The notes beneath the pieces are model-generated. The model saw only the letters and a program-made list of their open reading frames with translations, was not told where the DNA came from and ran no database searches. From Hsuehochloa calcarea (Eukaryota; Streptophyta; Magnoliopsida; Poales; Poaceae): a stretch of DNA of 64,000 nt. The DNA is taken from contig CM070615.1 of the NCBI GenBank assembly GCA_036346395.1, positions 24,919,282 through 24,983,281 of the forward strand, in the 5' to 3' direction. A program made the position numbers and the translations under genes. Below are positions 24,422 to 35,900 of this stretch, piece by piece (the first letter of the stretch is position 1; every line of letters starts with the position of its first letter).

Positions 24422-25182
24422 ATCACCCCCTTAATCTTGTTTCTTCATCTTGATCACGCCAATCTTTTTTCATTTTGAACTTCTTTTACCTGCACTCCTG
24501 TGCGTTGTTCCTTCCTGGACCGATACCGCCCTACCGCCTACACTTGCTCCATCCCGAGCCATGCACAAACCAACGCTTACCGCGTGTCGCCCCTGGACTG
24601 AACTCGTCCTTCCTTGCATGCCCACTTGGGTTGGAGCACCTGCTCCCACGACCGCTTTGCCTGGAGCACCTGCTCCCACGACCACCTGGGCTTCGTCATT
24701 ACCTGAGCCTCTCGCTCCTCTCTCTTGGACCAAGTCTGCCCTCTTTTCCGCGTACATCTCAGCTGAGGCTACACTGCCTCTCCCTCCTGCTGTGCTTGCA
24801 TGCCGATGGGGTCCATAGGTTTGACCCGAGCCGCTGGTTCCTCCAGCAGCAACTGCATGTGCGTGGGACTTGCCGTCCGCTTGAGTGCCCTGACGCTTCC
24901 CGCTGCACTGCCTCGCACCCCCGAGGCTCACTTTCTTTGCTTCCGCGCCAATCGCGCGCCGTCCGTGGGTTCCGCCATGTTCTTGTCCGATGAGATCAAC
25001 AATGCTTGAGACCTCCTGTCCTGGCTCTACTCCCCAGTTCCACTCTGGCTCCTTCAGACTGTCCTTCGCAGAAACCAATTTACAAGCTTTCAGGGAAATT
25101 TTATATAACCGGTTCGGGGATCTCTTCACCTTCATCAACAGATCTTTGTTCTTGTTATAGACACGCAGGAACTCATCCTGCA
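24422..25182 (-). pseudogene. Copia GAG-preintegrase end fused to an unrecognised tail
   Basis: The minus-strand frame starting at 25183 opens with EFLRVYNKNKDLLMKVKRS, NRLYKISLKA, the region before integrase in Copia polyproteins. It then runs in frame for about 190 residues into a Gly/Ala/Ser-rich tail with no integrase, reverse transcriptase or RNase H motif. The tail has an internal repeat (VVGAGAP twice) from two copies of a ggagcacctgctcccacgac stretch near 24634-24690. The rest of pol is absent from this element. The origin of the tail is unknown: it could be captured DNA or decayed linker sequence. Confidence 0.55.
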
Positions 25183-26640
25183 AAGACTACCTTGCACCCC
25201 TGCTCATGCCAACCGCCGAGACCGAGTATGTTGTTACACGACTTGGTATATAATAGATTTCATCAAGATCCTCGATCGCCGTTCTTGCATTGCAATAGCA
25301 TTGATCCTTTACCTCTTATTTGCACCGTGGAGCCGTCGCCAAACTTGACTTTGCCCGAAATCTTCTCGTCAAGCTCATGGAGCATGGAGCGATCTCCCGT
25401 CATGTGATTGCTTGCTCCATTGTCTAAGTACCACTCATCAGTATGATCATGGTTACCTCCCTCTGTGCGTAGTTTAGGAACTACATTCTCCTCGTTCAAC
25501 ATCACCATGACCGGCGCCTGGTTGACACATAAGGAGAGAAGCAGGGTCGGCTCGTCGTCTTCAATAGCTCGGGTGAGGTTTACCTCCTCATTCTTCTTCT
25601 TGTTTCGGCAATCCGAAGCATAGTGTCCATATTTATCGCAGTTGAAGCACTTTATGTGGTCATGGCACTCCGCCAGAGTGACCGTATTTATCACATTTAA
25701 AGCACTTGATATGTGACTTATCATGGGATTTGTCACCATCGTCTTGCCTAGCCCAATCTCCACATTCTCCTCTACCGCCTCGCTCATGTCCGCGTCCACG
25801 CTCGCGACTTCTTGATGAGCTACGATCGTTCTCCTCCGACGATTCCTTGTAAAATTGTCTGCCACCACTGGGCTTCTGTCTGCCAGTCGAGCCCTGACCA
25901 TGCTCGAGCTGCTTCATGCGCGCAAGCCACTCATCCTCTGTGAGGAGCAGGTGTCCGCTGGCGCCGTCGGTGTTGTCTTGTTCGTAGCGCTCTTCTACGG
26001 CCTTCAGTCGTCCGGTGAGTTCTTCCACTGAGAGCGTCTGCAAGTCAACGAGCGTCTCAATTGAGATTGCTACTTGAGAATACCTTGGTGGGACGACGCG
26101 GAGGAATTTTTTAACAACGCGATCTTCCTCAATCTTGTCCCCGAGTATTTCCAAGTTGTTGACTAGGCCGGTGAGCCGCATTGCGAAGTCATCCACTGAC
26201 TCGCCGCTCTTGAATTTGATGTCATCAAATTCTTTGCGTAGCGTCTGCGCCTTTGCCTCGCGTACACGTTGGACTCCCATGCGCATTGTCTTGATGGTGT
26301 CCCATGCGTCCTTGGCGGTGTTCTTGACTGCAAGTGTAGACAGCATCTCCGACGGAACGGCTCGGAGTATGGCAGATAACGCCATCCTGTCGTCGCGGTA
26401 GTCGCCATTACCGGGGTCGATCGCCTCCCACAAGCCTTGCGCTTGTAGATTCACCTCATCACGAGACCAATCTCCATAGTTGGTTCGCGTCAATATCGGG
26501 TATATGGCGAGCCTCGACTCCTCACCACGCGATGGATCACAACTTCCCCACCGCCACCGCCGCCGCCGGATCCCGCCTCGACGTTAAATCGCCGTTGTTG
26601 GGCATCCTTGGCCGGGTAGGTGAGTGGGAAGATGATCGAC
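25183..26640 (-). pseudogene. Copia gag-protease remnant
   Basis: Reading the minus strand, gag at 26493-25660 has the UBN2-type features WEAIDPG, AKDAWDTIKTMRMG, RVREAKAQTLRKEF, GESVDDFAMRL and a late EEDRVVKKFLR. It ends at a zinc knuckle (HIKCFKCDKYGH) that is present twice in tandem, the first copy frameshifted. The second knuckle (CFNCDKYGHYASDC) sits in the frame 25901-25263 and leads into protease with WYLDNGASNHMTG, near the usual Asp-Ser/Thr-Gly-Ala site but with Asn in place of Ser/Thr. The proteins are broken by frameshifts. Confidence 0.8.
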
Positions 26641-26675
26641 GCATCGTCGGATCGAGTGCAAGCTCTGATACCAAT

Positions 26676-27104
26676 TGTTGGAATTTTCGTTAGTCTTTGC
26701 TTTATTTTCTTCGATGTGATGTAGCAGTCTTGGTCTTCCCGCAATGGCAATGCCTTGCCTCGGAGCGACCCCTCGCCTCCGAGTTCTTCACGTCTTTGCC
26801 TGCCAGCTCCTCTCGTGAGACCCGCTCCAAACTGCTGCGCTCAAGAGAAAAATGCAAGACGATGAAACAACGAAATCCAAAGAACACGCAACTCGTTTTG
26901 ATCGATTTCCTTTTTGTCTTTTTTAATTTCTTTGACTCTCGATATCTCATGGTACATGGCTGCATGGCCTTTTAAAGGCTGACTTCATGTGATTGAACTC
27001 GAACTCGGACTACATATCCGAACCAAACAACTACCAATCCTACCAAACTATGAAACGTAAAACAGGAAAACAAAGCAACAAGAAAAACAAGATTAATTCT
27101 AACA
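26676..27104 (-). repeat. LTR B (5' LTR) of the three-LTR Copia element
   Basis: 429 bp, bounded TGTTGG...CTAACA. On the plus-strand left it adjoins gctctgatacca, the complement of a tRNA-Met-type primer site. On the right it runs into atcacccccttaat, normally found next to LTR A. Confidence 0.92.
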
Positions 27105-27138
27105 ATCACCCCCTTAATCCGAGCGGGGAAGGGAGGAA

Positions 27139-27570
27139 TGTTGGAATTTTCGTTAGTCTTTGCTTTATTTTCTTCGATGTGATGTAGCAGTCTTGGTCTT
27201 CCCGCAATGGCAATGCCTTGCCTCGGAGCACCCCCTCCTCCGGTTCTTCACGTCTTTGCACGTGCAGCTCTCCTCTCGTGAGACCCGCTCCAAACTGCTG
27301 CGCCCCTGAAGAGAAAAATGCAAGACGACGAAACAACGAAATCCAAAGAACACGCAACTCGTTTTGATCGATTTCCTTTTTGTCTTTTTTAATTTCTTTG
27401 ACTCTCGATATCTCATGGTACATGGCTGCATGGCCTTTTAAAGGCTGACTTCATGTGATTGAACTCGAACTCGGACTACATATCCGAACCAAACAACTAC
27501 CAATCCTACCAAACTATGAAACGTAAAACAGGAAAACAAAGCAACAAGAAAAACAAGATTAATTCTAACA
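27139..27570 (-). repeat. LTR C, extra third LTR
   Basis: 432 bp with the same termini. It is preceded by ccgagcggggaagggaggaa at 27119-27138, identical to the flank of LTR A, and followed by the target duplication aggaa. Confidence 0.92.
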
Positions 27571-28100
27571 AGGAAGGTGTTGACCGTGGGGTGGAAGGAA
27601 TCACGGCGGTGCTTGAAGCGCTAAGGCGTGGCCGAGGCTCCATCGGAGTGGCAGCGCGGGCTCGGTTTTCTGGCACTGGAGCTCTGCGCTTGCTTGCGTG
27701 TGCACTCGGGAGGAAGGGTGGATGGAAAAATGGCCAGCGGGGGCAGGGTGGGCTGCGACGCTGCCATATATGCGGGAGAGGGCGGAGAACTGGGAAGTAG
27801 CCGGCATGGGTGATGGGGTGGCATGGCGGCGTGCATGTACGCCAGGGAAGCGGCATGGCCAGATGATGCTCTCACTGGCGAATCTCTATATTGTTCTCGG
27901 CAGCACAGTGGCTGGCGTGGGCATGGGACAGACACGGAATGGACATGCTCTGGTCATGGTTGAGCGACGTGGCATGGATACCAGTGTTGGTGAAGCTGGG
28001 AGAGAGACGGTGACTGTGTTAGTTCGGCTGAGAAAAAAAGAAAAATCAGGTGCTGGCCTGGTTAAGGAAAAATAGATTAGGCGGAAGAAAATCATGCACC
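27571..28100. other. GC-rich LTR-derived DNA
   Basis: This continues the GC-rich segment interrupted by the Copia element (23200-23987). Long frames occur on both strands through composition alone, and no protein motif is seen. Confidence 0.35.
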
Positions 28101-29104
28101 GTCAAATTGACCAAATAGGTGCCACGAGATTGAGAGATCGGGGCTTCTTAGACCACATCTGGTCGTAGATCTTGAACGAGGATCAAAGTTTTCGAAGCTT
28201 CCTACCCCCTCTAGGTGATCGAAACTTGTTTCGACTACCTGAGGTTAAGCTCCTGACTCGGCCAAGGGCTTTGATGACGTAGCAATATCCTTCACGAAAG
28301 ATACAAAGCTTTTTCAGTTCTCCTTTTCTAGTTGCTTGACAAAGCCATGAGAGGCAGAAACTAAAAATCTTGCTATCATAATAGAATAGTACCTTGATCT
28401 TAGGGGTTTTAGGAGCAAGCACTTCGACTGCCACCTTTTCTCTGCAGCAATCACGTTTGTAAATAATTTCTGAACGGGGCTGGTTAGGGGAGGAGTAGAC
28501 CTTGAGCTTTCGCCTTGCTTGTCGGTGACCTTCACGAGACGACGCATTTTGGCTGGAGGAACCTTGTCTTCCTCTGGTGCCTTTTTGACAATCTTCGATT
28601 CGACCTCTTGGTCGTCTCGACCATCTGTCAAGCCTACTTTCTGTAATAAATAGAAAAAAAAAAGACATTACTCGATGGTCAAAATTTACAACCACGGAAT
28701 CCTAAAGAAGAAATCAACTCTTGATTACCTTTAGGCATTCTTTCCTTTCCTTTGTGGACACGACCGTCAAGATTTGAGGAACCCCTGCCATTGTAAGTGC
28801 TGGAGCTTTCTCATAAATGAGTTTGACTCGAGCGTCAATCTCTTTTTGTAGGATATCTACAAGAGTAAATAAACTTTTCAACAATCAAGCTCAAAATTAA
28901 CCAAGAAGATCTGAGTTGAAAGATTGTTTACCTTCCTCGAAATCTCTGGTCGAATCCTTAGTCCCCGAGTACATCCACATGGGAAGTTCTCGGTTCTTCA
29001 AAGGACTGATACAACGTGCGATGAAGCTAAGAAAAAAATCAAATGAAGTACCAACAGGCCAATTATTACAATACTTGAGTCTCACTGAAATAAAGTAATG
29101 GAAA
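28101..29104 (-). pseudogene. Antisense ORF of the Tat element, middle part
   Basis: The minus-strand frame at 29085-28897 contains LSFIARCISPLKNRELPMWM followed by YSGTKDSTRD. This is the 'plus minus R-x-PLK-x-R...MW-Y-x-G-x-D-x-T/S-R' pattern of plant gypsy-type transposon proteins. Frames at 28631-28314 and 28695-28183 carry its Lys/Glu-rich linker. The ORF is broken by stops and by the flanking LTR insertions, and is non-coding now. Confidence 0.6.
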
Positions 29105-30851
29105 TATTGTTAGGTGTTGGATGTGTGCAGCAAGGTGATATGCAACCGTGAGCTAAATCCCCCCAAGGAAAGTCATCCTCGACGGTCACCTAAACAATAA
29201 AAACAAGAGTGAGTCCAAAACTCAGCAAATACAATTGAATACCACAAGAAACATCGAATCAAAGACAGTTCATTCTCAATATATCGAATACACACAAAAA
29301 TGCTATGCACTTGATACAAGTATGAATATGCAATCCACTTCTATTCTGCATATACCGGTATAGACAGTGATACACCCGTCAGTGTTCACTCAGGCTCGCA
29401 TTATCCAAAATACGGGGATCCAAGGCCCGTATAAAGAATCTTTCATGCGGGGATCTAGTTGCCCATATTAGAATGATGGGAATCTCAATACTCACTCCCG
29501 TGGGTGAAGCATGAATGCTTGAAATGAAGGAAATAAAATGAATGTCTTCCCTCATAGTAACAACTTGATATTACCAATGAACGAAATCATGTAAGGAATG
29601 AAAATACTCATAATTCATAAGAATTAACCATGTCATAATCACATAAACTGATTAAACAACAAACATACAGGATAATCCAACTGTACTTGCCTTTCACATT
29701 GCAATACGTTGGATGGTAAAGAAGGTGCAACTAATCTCAAGTTCACTCCTCCTACAATAAGTAATTTACTCAACACAAGATTTGACAAGATGAAATCACG
29801 CTAATCGCAATGCTCTAATCCGCACTCCCAAACCCATACTTTAAATAATTAATCTACTCATATGAAATGACAAACTAACAGTAACTCAAAACTAGACAGC
29901 GATCTTCTAAAATACGTATCTCACAATCTACTTATCATAAAAATTCATTTTTAGTCTCTCTAGAAACATTACGACTTGATCTTCAAAAGTTAAGTTGGCA
30001 AGATCTTTTAATTCTGTCTTTAACTAAATTTAACAAGCAGATGAATAACGATGACAGAAACTGACCGACAATCTGGACAACAACTTTAAAATAGAAATAA
30101 CTTTCACTAGGATGATCCAAAAATTGTGTTCTTTAATATTATGCAAATATAATTGAATTATCTACAAAAGTATTTTTGGTCAGCATCCCTGATTCGTCCG
30201 TTGTCTATCTTTAATCGATCGATCTCTACGACTACCAGAACCTGACAGATCAACTTTGGACAACAACATTGAGAAATTCATAACTCGAGATCTACACACC
30301 CAAATTCTGTGAACCAAGATTCTATGGAAAGCTATTGACGTTGCCCACAAATCTCTAAGAGGTGACCAGACCGGACCAAAATTCGCATTTACATTACTCG
30401 AAATTACAATGCAAAGGAAGTGGCAGATTACCGATCTACCAACATATTCTACTGATTGCTAAATGGAAAAGAGATAAAAGAATTGTCACCTTTGGAGATC
30501 AAAATGATGAACACAAGAACCCAGCGATCCCCTCTCCTTCTTCCTTCCTCTTCTTCCTCTTATCCTTCCCTTCATGTCTTTTGCTTTCGGCGGGCGCACA
30601 CAAGGCAGCAGGAGGAAGTGCTTGGGAGAGGATGGTAGCAAGGGGGTAGGGGAGCTACTGTAGCACTACAGCATTGTAACATGGTGACCGCACTATAGCA
30701 GGGGTGGAACTGTAGCATATTTTGGGTTTCCCCTCTTTTTGGGCCTTAGTGATGTGGGCCAAGAGCTTATGGCCCAGGTTTTGAAGAAATTTTAGAAGAA
30801 AAAAACCCCTTTAACTATTTTTGTTTTCTCTAAAGCATTTTGGAGTATTAC
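29105..30851 (-). mobile_element. Truncated Gypsy LTR inside the antisense ORF
   Basis: It belongs to the same family as the solo LTR at 4019-6116. It shares 'aaactcagcaaatac', tataccggta, gatacacccgtc, and the block with cttgcctttcacattg, in the same order. It ends gagtattaca at 30851. The first 250 bases or so of the family are missing or unrecognisable at the left (29105), and no matching target duplication is found. It splits the antisense ORF of the Tat element. Confidence 0.7.
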
Positions 30852-31560
30852 ACCCCTCTTCTCTGAAGTCCTTGATGGCTTGAATAGAGGGAGCAATCTG
30901 GTCAAGATTGCTAGGGATTGAATCCCAAGAAGATCTCTTCTCAGCAGCTTTCCCTACAAAGAAGGGGCTGTCTTCCTTGGTCATCTTCCAGTAGAACCAC
31001 CTCTTCTTCCACCTCGTCCATGACGACCGGGTAAAGATCTGAATGTACTCCTTTGACTTCCCACCGTGGAGCTTCAAACCGTAGCTACATCTGATTCTGA
31101 CCTATCTGCTCATCCCGTAGAAGCACTGGAAGAGCTCCAAGTCCAGTCGAATCCCCAGGTAAGCTTTGCACAAGTACACAAATACACTTAACATTGTTAT
31201 GGAATTGGGAACAAGATTCGCCAATTCCACCCCAAAGTGTATGAGTATGAGTGTAAGAAAGGGGTGAGTGGGCAATCAAAAGTCACATTCACAATATGCT
31301 TGAAATACTGGAATGGTGCCTTCCTCACCCGAGGGCCAATGTTGCCTAGAGGCTTCAATCCACTTCACGTAGGCCTTCTTTGGAATCTTCTCGGTGGCGA
31401 CCAATGCTTTTATCTTCGCCTCATCCATCTCTGATACCGCCCACTTAGAAGCAGTTCCGGCCATCTTCTTTGAGTGAGGTTGATTTGGATTTGGAAAGGT
31501 TTTGAGGAAGCACATGATTTGGTTAGCGGCAGAGAGAACAAGGGCTCAAAGAATAGCTAA
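30852..31560 (-). pseudogene. Antisense ORF of the Tat element, N-terminal part
   Basis: The minus-strand frame starting near 31464 opens MAGTASKWAVSEMDEAKIKA, a hallmark of the plant 'putative gypsy type transposon' domain (PF04195 family). It continues through GEEGTIPVFQAY. Next come a frame at 31077-30811 with the W-K-K-R-WFY-x-K region and a KAAEKRSSWDSIP stretch. Frameshifts separate the pieces. Position (between pol and the 3' LTR) and orientation (opposite to gag-pol) agree with what is known for this lineage. Confidence 0.75.
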
Positions 31561-31867
31561 AGCAAGTGGAGAAAAGTAAAACCCTAAAGACATGCCCTTA
31601 GTGGATTTTTATAGCAACACGCTTGAGATAAAGATCGTGAAAACTCAACAATTGCTACCTCTTCGGGAACCGTATCTACAGACAGGTTCGTGAGAGTCGA
31701 TTGGGATTCTTTAATTTGTTTGTTCAAAAAAACTAATTTTGTCTTTGCAATTCAAGTGAATTATCTTCTTGACCAAGTTTATTTCTGGTCAAATGAAATA
31801 CCAGTCGGAAAGGATCTACTTCCGACCACCATTCTACGACTCTCGTACCAAGTAAGTTATTTTCACT

Positions 31868-31885
31868 TGAAGCTAGGGGGCTAGA
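31868..31885 (+). other. Polypurine tract before the 3' LTR
   Basis: The bases tgaagctagggggctaga directly precede the TGATGAGG start of the right LTR. A purine-rich tract here is where plus-strand synthesis begins, which supports plus orientation for the element. Confidence 0.65.
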
Positions 31886-32671
31886 TGATGAGGATCTAAT
31901 AATCCTCAATTAATTATTTATCTGTAATTCTAATTATAGATAGTAATATCTTTATATTACTCATAAGTATAATATCTTTATATTACTCATAAGTGTACCC
32001 TTTACTGTCCATAAGGAAGAAGCTTAACCAAGTGATCGTAAGTCTTACTACAACCACCCCCTGGTCGTAAGCCTTTCTACGACCATTCTCTAGTCGTAAG
32101 CTTTCCTACGACTCATCTCTAGTTGTAAGCCTCCTCTACAATCACCTTATGGTCATAGATTTATCCACGGCCGCCCTATAGTCGATGAAACCTGCAGATA
32201 TGTAGACCCTATCGATTATAGAGTCTTATGCACCGTGTTTAAATACACGGGGTAGTTAATATACGCTGTTATTATCTGGAATAACCACACGTTTTATACT
32301 TTTATCTCGACAATAACTACCTGGCGACATGGGGGAGGTTATCTCTCTGACAATAACCCCCATCAACCAGTTCATCATTTGGAACGTTGAGACGCCTGTT
32401 AGATTAGAGAACTTGCCACCTCTTCATGCACTATATAAGGAATGAAGTTAGCAAACAGAAGGACAACACAATCTGGAGTAGAAGACATTAGGTTGTAGTC
32501 TTCCTCTTGATTGTAATCAGCACATTCAATACATCCACACAAAAGTAGGGTTGCTATTCTCTTCGGAGAAGGCATAAACCTGTATAAAATCCCTTTGTCA
32601 TTCTCTGTGTGGTTTTAATTCTAGGAGACCCTCAAATATTCATTCGTAAGATCGATAGTAAAACATCGACA
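31886..32671 (+). repeat. 3' LTR of the Tat-lineage element
   Basis: 786 bp, TGATGAGGATC...ACATCGACA. It differs from the 5' LTR by substitutions and by a duplicated tataatatctttatattact stretch near 31945-31990. It is followed by gatgg, against gatag before the 5' LTR. Confidence 0.88.
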
Positions 32672-32996
32672 GATGGTAATAATAAGGGACCTTATGGTCA
32701 ACGTTTACTTAACTTGTCACACAGGGCTTAAGACACAAATAAGACTCTCACAACGGAACGAAACTTGGAAGGCTATTCAACATGCCCACAGGAAATCGGG
32801 TGGAAAACGCATCCTAATTCACAAAACCTTCAAAGAACTCATTTTTCGTAGAACTCTTGAGTAGCTTGACTTTCTTCAACTAAGCAGTAAAGTTCAAAGC
32901 CGTGAGTATACAAAGTATTCAGCAAGTCGTAGGGAATAGTATGCAATTAATATTCATGTAAGGCTTGACCAAAAGAATAGTCATATGGTTATTTTG

Positions 32997-35900
32997 TGTC
33001 AGGACCCAAAAATGAAATTCTGAACCCTCTGTGTATTCTGCACTAGTCCAGGATCACGCTAGTGCACACAGTGTCAACATAGATGAATATCGACCCACAC
33101 AAGACGAATAATAGCATAAACGATTAATTTGAATAAAAAAAATAAGAGTTTTGACCTTATGGTCAAGTTTACATTTATTAAGTCTCGCAGGGCTAACAAT
33201 AATTAAATAAGCAGAGAAACAAATAAACTTCAGTGGAATCCCATCAATTCACCATGGGCAACCGACTGGGATCAAGATCTAATGATCAACACCTTCGTAT
33301 AACTCTTCCTTAAAGACAGGCGAAGACTCCTCCACTTCTATTGATTGATAATAGCAAGCATAAGTACACAACCGTACTCGCAAGTCATACCACAGAACGC
33401 AATTTATAGATTATGGCTTATTCCAAAAGAATGGTTTCTTTGGTTATTTTGCATAAAGCAGTATTTGCAATTGAATACAAATAATAGATTGAAAATATAT
33501 TTAAAATAAATAAACAGTAGTAGTTTAACAGTTGTTTTCACAAAGACACAAAGTCTAATCAAATTATTTCACATAGCCATATGACTTAGATCACACAACT
33601 CCCTTCACAAATGTTTTATGAAAATATAACCCTCATGTGAAATCCCCGAGCATGTCCATGACCACGGATGCGGCTATTCGAATAGATTGTTTAACACTCT
33701 GCAAAGGTTGTACACTTTAACCACAAGATATAACCAGTGTAGCTAGCACTAATCATAAAAAAACTTTCAGAAACTTCATCTCAAGCATTGACACACCCAA
33801 TATGCTTTACCGTCGTCCAACCCATACACAGTGCTTTGGTACGACACACACCGTTGGATAGGGAAGCGGCGAACCATCCCGCGATGTGATCTACCTAGTA
33901 GTCCACACTTCCACCGATCACTGAGATCCTAACCTACAACCTGAGTTATCAATATCAAGACTTTATAACTTACTAAGTTAGGCCGATCCCATCAGGCATG
34001 TGGTTGTACAAAAGGCCCAGTTCAATGGTGCACAAAGTTAAGTCCTTAATTGACCAAGGCAAGAGTTTCAATTTCTAACTATGACACAAAGATTATCATT
34101 CCCATGCACAAAGTTCCACCATATCACTAAGTATGCATCACTTGCCTCAGTCCAAATCCTTTCCCATCATATTGGTTAAGTGCAACACATGCTATCACAA
34201 AGTAATAACACATAGCACACAGTTTTACACAAAGTTTCATAGTCACTTAGTCAAATTTATAATTGCAACTCAAATAATAGGTGTGACTTGTACCATGGCT
34301 AAGCAATACTACTTGTATAACCAACCCACGGTGGTGCTATGATAATACCAACTAATAATTAACCAAGCTAGAGTGACAAAAGATTATGATAATATAATAG
34401 ACAAGGTGGATATAAACAAATAGGATTAATAACTAATCCAAAAGCATTTAAATAAATACTTAAAGTAGAATACAGTCCTTTGAATCAAAGTAGTTTTAAA
34501 AATTGGGTTCAACATGATCAAAGGTATATCTTGCCTTGAAATAAATTCTAATATTGGTCTTGGTCTTGGTGAACTCCTTCTTATTCAAAATTCCCCGAAG
34601 TATCAACATCTACTCGAGAACGAAAATAAATAAACAAAATAAATAAAACAGAGAGGAAAACTAACTCCAAAAATTAAATAAAAATCTCAAATTGATAGAG
34701 CTCGAATTTAGATGAATTTAGGAATTTGAATGGGGCTCAAACGGAGTTCAGATGAAGAAGATATGGCCTCTGGAAGTTCTAAATCTAAAAAAAAATACTC
34801 AAGAAAAAAATTCAGTATTGTTCACCAAGCACTATACATTGAGTATTGTTCATCAAGCACCGTAAATTGAGTACTATTCATAGCTTTCGACTACGCGTAC
34901 TCGGAAGGAATTTTGACCACATGGTCGAAAGGTTTTGACTGCATGGTCGTAAAAGGCTACGACTACCTGGTCGTGGAAGGTTACGACTACCTGGTCGTAG
35001 AAGGTTCTACGGGTTCACGGAACAGTGATCTGGCTGGTGGACCCCACATGGCATAGACACGGTGTATGGTGGACTCGGTTTACACCAGATCGGGTCTGGG
35101 TTAGGGTTGCAAAGTGCTGAGGCGGTCATGACTGGCAGACACACAAGCGGTACGAGTATACGTGGCAGGTGAGGTAGCAAACAAGTGTGCCCACGAGTTG
35201 ATGTGGCACAACATTTGTACTCATGAGTAGATGTGGCCGATGAGGTGGCACGACACGTCGATAAGACGACGGCGAGGCTCGGGTTAATTCAGCAATGGAG
35301 AACGGCGACACTTCACCGGCGGCGGATGCGCGTCACTGGATAGAATAGGTTATTGCGCACATACCGGTACTGGTATTGGCATAGAAAGTTGTTGGAGCTG
35401 GCCGAAATTGGCGAAGAAGCGGCGGCGGGTGCAGCTATTGTCGGCAACGAACACCAGTGACGTCTCGTGGTCGTGAAGGGGTGCTGGAGATAGCTCTGGT
35501 GACCGCAAAGATGACGGCGTGGTCGACAACGACGAGGCGACGAACACGACGGCGCAATCTGAAGAAAACTAGCGGCGGCAGTGGAAACCCTAAAACTTCC
35601 AATGCGGCGGCTAGAGCTTGAGGGGTGTGGTGGCTTGGGGTTTCAGGATTAGGGAGAGAAGGCGAACCCAGGGGTCCTATTTATAGGCCTTGGGCGTACC
35701 AAATTTGGAAATCCCCAAATCAAGTTTGTTTCGGTCACGAGTTCGATTCCGAGTTTGAAGGGAATACAGGATACGATTCGGTTGGATTCGGGTGCGGGAA
35801 GGTACGAGGATTAAAAGGATAAGGTCGACGCAAGATTTTCTTGTTGGAGATTCCGCTGTCGGACGAAGCTCCCAAGCGTGGCCATGGCAAACGCGGCGCG

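Larger units (their letters stand above)
23988..27570 (-). mobile_element. Copia element with three LTRs
   Basis: LTRs lie at 23988-24421 (A), 26676-27104 (B) and 27139-27570 (C), all TGTTGGAATT...TTCTAACA. On the minus strand B is the 5' LTR: a tRNA-Met-type primer site TGGTATCAGAGC adjoins it at 26663-26674. A is the 3' LTR, preceded by the purine tract AAGGGGGTGAT. The bases aggaa precede A (23983-23987) and follow C (27571-27575), so the target duplication brackets all three LTRs. Between B and C are 34 bases: 14 copied from the start of the internal region beside A, then 20 copied from the host flank left of A. Confidence 0.9.
19495..28100 (-). mobile_element. Long Gypsy LTR insertion inside the Tat element
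   Basis: It starts TGTGAGACCCC at 19495, then resembles the long LTR family at 32997-36349 in order: the ctgtgtat..tgc start, 'gtactcacgagccaacaca' (cf. 33380), tggttcttttattttgca (cf. 33440), a ctatccaaatag and cccacaagagat block (cf. 33665-33730), and a GC-rich end. The copia element at 23988-27570 lies inside it. The right boundary is placed near 28.1 kb only because the antisense ORF of the host element resumes there; no clean LTR terminus or target duplication was found. Confidence 0.55.
15205..32671 (+). mobile_element. Tat-lineage Ty3/Gypsy element, degenerate and nested
   Basis: Two similar LTRs (15205-15963 and 31886-32671) bound a 17.5-kb span. A purine tract lies before the right LTR and a degraded primer site after the left one, fixing plus orientation. 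Coding remnants in order are a gag start, then integrase, with protease, reverse transcriptase and RNase H missing. After integrase comes an antisense ORF carrying the 'putative gypsy type transposon' domain, known from the Tat/RIRE2 group. The flanks are gatag on the left and gatgg on the right, a target duplication with one change. About 10 kb of the span consists of later insertions (19495 to about 28100, and about 29105-30851). Confidence 0.85.

Noticed and set aside
23988..27570. Three LTRs as independent insertions
   Set aside because: Only one target duplication (aggaa) is seen, at the outer edges, and internal plus host-flank bases are copied between LTR B and C.
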